DNA of 64,000 nt from Candidatus Poribacteria bacterium (GTDB lineage: Bacteria; Poribacteria; WGA-4E; WGA-3G): the NCBI GenBank assembly GCA_022826805.1, contig JAJDUH010000045.1, forward strand, positions 124,001 through 188,000. Direction: 5' to 3'. The position numbers and the translations under genes were made by a program. Of this stretch, positions 61,504-64,000 are shown one piece after another (within the stretch, counting starts at the first letter, position 1; every line of letters starts with the position of its first letter). The notes beneath the pieces were generated by a model. The model was not told where the DNA came from, did no database searches, and worked only from the letters and a program-made list of their open reading frames with translations.

Positions 61504-63078
61504 ATGGTGGAAGCGAAATTTGCGGAACTTAAAACCCGGCTGCTTGAGATAAACGATATATCGTCGGCTGCTGGACTGCTCTATTGGGATCAATCGACCT
61601 ATATGCCCCCCGGTGGTGCGGCGGCGAGAGGTCGCCAGATGGCAACGCTCAGTCGCTTAGCACACGAAAAATTCGTAGATCCCGCTGTTGGAAAACTGCT
61701 GGATGAACTGGTGCCCTATGAAGAAAGTCTCGATTATGATTCCGACGAGGCAAGTATGCTCCGCGTAACGCGACGAGAATATGAACGCGCCACCAAAATA
61801 CCGTCTGAATTCATGGCGGAAGTAACGAGCCACACCTCCGAAGCCTATCAGGTATGGACTGAAGCGCGTCCTGCGAATGACTTTGAACGGGTCCGTCCGT
61901 ATCTTGAGAAAACACTGGATTACAGCAGACAGGCAGCCAACTTCTTTCCGGGATATGAACACATCGCAGACCCACTTATTGAATCGAGCGACTACGGAAT
62001 GAAGGCGACAGAAGTCAGTCGAGTTTTCGCCGAACTACGCGAAGCACTCGTTCCGATGGTCTCTACTATCACATCGCAGGAACCCGCCGATGATTCGTGT
62101 TTGCACCAACATTTCCCAGAGGAGAAACAACTATCATTTGGCTTAGAGGTCGCTAAGCAGTTCGGTTATGATATGAATCGGGGACGGCAGGACAAAACAC
62201 ACCACCCATTCATGACGAAGTTCTCACTCGGTGATGTCCGAATCACAACCCGTACAAAGGAAAATTTTCTCGGAGATGCGCTGTTCAGCACGTTGCACGA
62301 GACAGGACACGCCCTTTATGAGCAAGGCATTCGCATGGATTTGGAAGGGACCCCGCTTGCTGGTGGCACCTCCTCTGGCGTCCACGAAAGCCAGTCGAGG
62401 CTCTGGGAAAATATGGTCGGTCGGAGTCGCGGGTTCTGGTATTACTACTATCCGAAACTTCAAAGCGTTTTTCCTGAGCAGCTCGGTTCCGTGTCCCACG
62501 ATACGTTCAACCGTGCGATCAATAAGGTAGAACGCTCTCTTATCCGCACAAATGCCGACGAAGTGACATACAACCTCCACGTTATGCTGCGTTTCGATTT
62601 TGAATTGGCAATGTTAGAAGGTAAACTTGAGATTCGAGATCTACCCAATGTGTGGCGTGAACGGTTTGAAGCAGATTTCGGTATCGTGCCACCAGATGAT
62701 AAGGACGGGGTTTTGCAAGATGTGCATTGGTACTTCGGCCTCATCGGTGGCTCATTTCAGGGGTACACACTGGGCAACATATTGGCGGCACAATTTTACA
62801 CGTCTGCTTTTAAAGCACACCCCGAAATCCCTGCTGAAATTAAGAGGAAAGGCGAGTTCAGTACACTCCACAATTGGTTGAAAGAAAATCTTTACCAACA
62901 CGGGTCAAAATACACGGCACCCGAAATCATCGAACGCGCAACGGGAAGTCCTCTGTCCATTAAACCTTATATCGCATATCTTAAATTGAAATATGGTTAT
63001 TTTTACAATTTAGATAACGACGGCACTCAGCAATGGGAGGATATGGTCAAAACGTGGCCCGGTCAGAGTGCTTCGTAA
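61504..63078 (+). CDS. Metallo-carboxypeptidase, M32 (Taq) family
   Basis: The product has 524 residues, cytoplasmic and mostly helical. The zinc site HETGH lies in FSTLHETGHALYEQG with a third ligand Glu in SGVHESQSRLWENMVGRS. The start LLEINDISSAAGLLYWDQSTYMPPGGAAARGRQMATL and the later NLHVMLRFDFELAMLEG and DVHWYFGLIGGSFQGYTLGNILAAQFY are standard M32 motifs. It removes C-terminal amino acids from peptides. GAGGAG lies 5 nt before the ATG. Length is normal. Confidence 0.93.
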   Translation: MVEAKFAELKTRLLEINDISSAAGLLYWDQSTYMPPGGAAARGRQMATLSRLAHEKFVDPAVGKLLDELVPYEESLDYDSDEASMLRVTRREYERATKIPSEFMAEVTSHTSEAYQVWTEARPANDFERVRPYLEKTLDYSRQAANFFPGYEHIADPLIESSDYGMKATEVSRVFAELREALVPMVSTITSQEPADDSCLHQHFPEEKQLSFGLEVAKQFGYDMNRGRQDKTHHPFMTKFSLGDVRITTRTKENFLGDALFSTLHETGHALYEQGIRMDLEGTPLAGGTSSGVHESQSRLWENMVGRSRGFWYYYYPKLQSVFPEQLGSVSHDTFNRAINKVERSLIRTNADEVTYNLHVMLRFDFELAMLEGKLEIRDLPNVWRERFEADFGIVPPDDKDGVLQDVHWYFGLIGGSFQGYTLGNILAAQFYTSAFKAHPEIPAEIKRKGEFSTLHNWLKENLYQHGSKYTAPEIIERATGSPLSIKPYIAYLKLKYGYFYNLDNDGTQQWEDMVKTWPGQSAS

Positions 63079-63107
63079 GCGTGTCCCCTATAAATGGAGC
63101 ATTGATC

Positions 63108-63629
63108 ATGAAAAACGTTTGGATGTTCCTCATTTTACTCCTCTGTGGTCTGTTGCAAGCATGTGGAGGTGCTAAACTACTTGATGTCTCCAAAAGTTCG
63201 GTTGTACTACAACTCACAACGACCCAACAGCAGACTATTCATCCGAAATTGAAACTTATCCGTGACATTGTTGACGATTACGACTTTGAAAAGAAGCAGC
63301 TGGAAGCGGATTATCAGGTGTTTCGTGCGGGCATAACGGATCGGTACTACGATCGATACGAGAGCGGATTTATGGATATGCGGGCGCGGCGTGAACTGAA
63401 TGCGTTCCGAGATGAAGCACGAAAGTTTCTAAGGCAGCGTGAGATTTATCTTAACGAAATTCAGAAATTGGTTGAGGAAGTTGCCTCAGAACTTACAGAT
63501 ACGCAACGGGTTAAATTTGCAGAGTTGAAACTTCCGAAATTGGATGTGCCTTTAATGCTCCAGCGCGATCCCCACAACGATCTGCGCTATATCCCGAATC
63601 ACCCGCTTGGCGGCATAAATACGTTTTAA
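63108..63629 (+). CDS. Small lipoprotein of unknown function
   Basis: The product has about 173 residues. Signal MKNVWMFLILLLCGLLQAC has lipobox LLQAC, so it is anchored to a membrane. The mature part is helical and charged (DYDFEKKQLEADYQVFRAGITDRYYDRY...REIYLNEIQKLVEEVASELTDTQRVKFAELKLP), with a Spy/CpxP-like TDTQRVKFAEL stretch. The ATG at 63108 is preferred: GGAG precedes it and the earlier codons belong to the end of the carboxypeptidase gene. A periplasmic chaperone-like role is only a guess. Confidence 0.7.
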   Translation: MKNVWMFLILLLCGLLQACGGAKLLDVSKSSVVLQLTTTQQQTIHPKLKLIRDIVDDYDFEKKQLEADYQVFRAGITDRYYDRYESGFMDMRARRELNAFRDEARKFLRQREIYLNEIQKLVEEVASELTDTQRVKFAELKLPKLDVPLMLQRDPHNDLRYIPNHPLGGINTF

Positions 63630-64000
63630 CGGAGCCTCTCGAAAAAGGTATCCAAAAACGCCTCAGCATCTACCTTAACGCAGACTTGTGCATTTGGGTT
63701 GTGGCGTTGGCGTTCAGGACGTAGATCGGCGATTGTCATACCGTTCGTCAAATCGCCTTCGGTTTCGACCTGTACGTACACATCGACACTCTCAAAATAG
63801 TCTGGAGATGTTAGAGCGGCAACAGGCAGAGCATCGTGGATATGGAATCCCCAGAACCCGACGTGTTGACGATAAAATTCCATGCAGACTTGTGTGGCGT
63901 CCCAGAGAAATCGGGACACTTTATCCGATCGATTTTCGACTTCGGCGCGCAATCGCTCACGTGTTAGGACAACCTGGTGCGTTGCATCAAGCGGAACAAT
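63626..64000 (-). CDS. Nucleoside hydrolase, 3' part (5' end outside window)
   Basis: The leftward frame is open to the window edge, so the N-terminal two thirds are missing. The visible 124 residues show PLDATHQVVLTRERL, GFHIHDALPVAALTSPDYFES with the active-site His and Asp, VYVQVETEGDLTNGMTIADLRP, and a C-terminal VCVKVDAEAFLDTFFERL. This is the C-terminal part of the inosine-uridine-preferring hydrolase fold. It cleaves the N-glycosidic bond of nucleosides. It overlaps the convergent lipoprotein gene by 4 bp. Confidence 0.85.
   Translation of the reverse strand: MVPLDATHQVVLTRERLRAEVENRSDKVSRFLWDATQVCMEFYRQHVGFWGFHIHDALPVAALTSPDYFESVDVYVQVETEGDLTNGMTIADLRPERQRHNPNAQVCVKVDAEAFLDTFFERLR

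Noticed and set aside
1..64000. tRNA or rRNA genes
   Set aside because: No cloverleaf with a T-arm consensus and no rRNA-like stretch was recognised by eye; a covariance search would be needed to be certain.

Overview
The window reads as a chromosomal segment of a free-living or symbiotic Gram-negative-type bacterium. A LpxL/HtrB acyltransferase, several lipoproteins and outward-facing secreted proteins point to a diderm. Paired phytanoyl-CoA dioxygenases, a DUF1080 (3-keto-disaccharide hydrolase-like) protein, LamG, dockerin-like and SUMF1-like domains, a DUF6785-type membrane protein, Uma2 nucleases and heavy seeding with short palindromic repeats all suggest the Poribacteria/PVC neighbourhood. 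That placement is an inference from gene content; no rRNA or tRNA gene was seen. The standard code is in use, because many genes end in TGA.

Region by region. 1-2.4 kb: two adjacent genes for thioredoxin-like proteins, each with an in-frame TGA exactly where the first cysteine of the CxxC motif belongs, and each followed by a stem-loop at the same distance. They are best read as selenoproteins with bacterial SECIS elements. The second is a secreted protein with a dockerin-like pair, four 76-residue repeats and an Ig-like domain. 2.4-18.4 kb: housekeeping and envelope genes: BatA/vWA protein, LamG protein, NUDIX, uppP, a methyltransferase/deacetylase/glycosyltransferase/GT39-like envelope cluster, ispG, hisC, DUF1080, aldo/keto reductase, mutY and a SUMF1-like protein.

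18.8-32 kb: a defence-type island built from two divergent operons. Leftward: a winged-helix-like protein, a PIN nuclease and an AAA-type ATPase. Rightward: a DUF4007-like protein, a 1161-residue ATPase and a DndC/PAPS-reductase-like sulfur enzyme, followed by a PD-(D/E)xK-plus-N6-adenine-methyltransferase fusion with its own promoter, and then a Uma2 nuclease. The set resembles pieces of phosphorothioation and BREX systems but matches neither.

33-48 kb: tandem PhyH dioxygenases, ankyrin protein, nucleotidyltransferase-fold protein, AAC(3)-like acetyltransferase, two membrane proteins, a lipid A-type acyltransferase, a C-terminal processing protease, a DUF6785-type membrane protein, an orphan ABC ATPase and an M28 peptidase.

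48-59.5 kb: phosphate region. phoB, corA and mscS run rightward. A leftward pst cluster has the order pstS, pstC, pstA, voltage-gated-type K+ channel, three divergent PstB-like ATPases, an extra permease and phoU. The three ATPases have lost different catalytic motifs in a way that predicts an asymmetric heterodimer. Candidate 11/22-bp direct repeats lie before phoB and pstS.

59.5-61.4 kb: a patch of palindromes, a 142-bp MITE-like element, a nested stem structure with a GCAA tetraloop, and a lone TnpB gene. 61.5-64 kb: M32 carboxypeptidase, a small lipoprotein and the 3' part of a nucleoside hydrolase. Short repeat families recur in many intergenic gaps, abut or supply stop codons, and in one case sit inside uppP.
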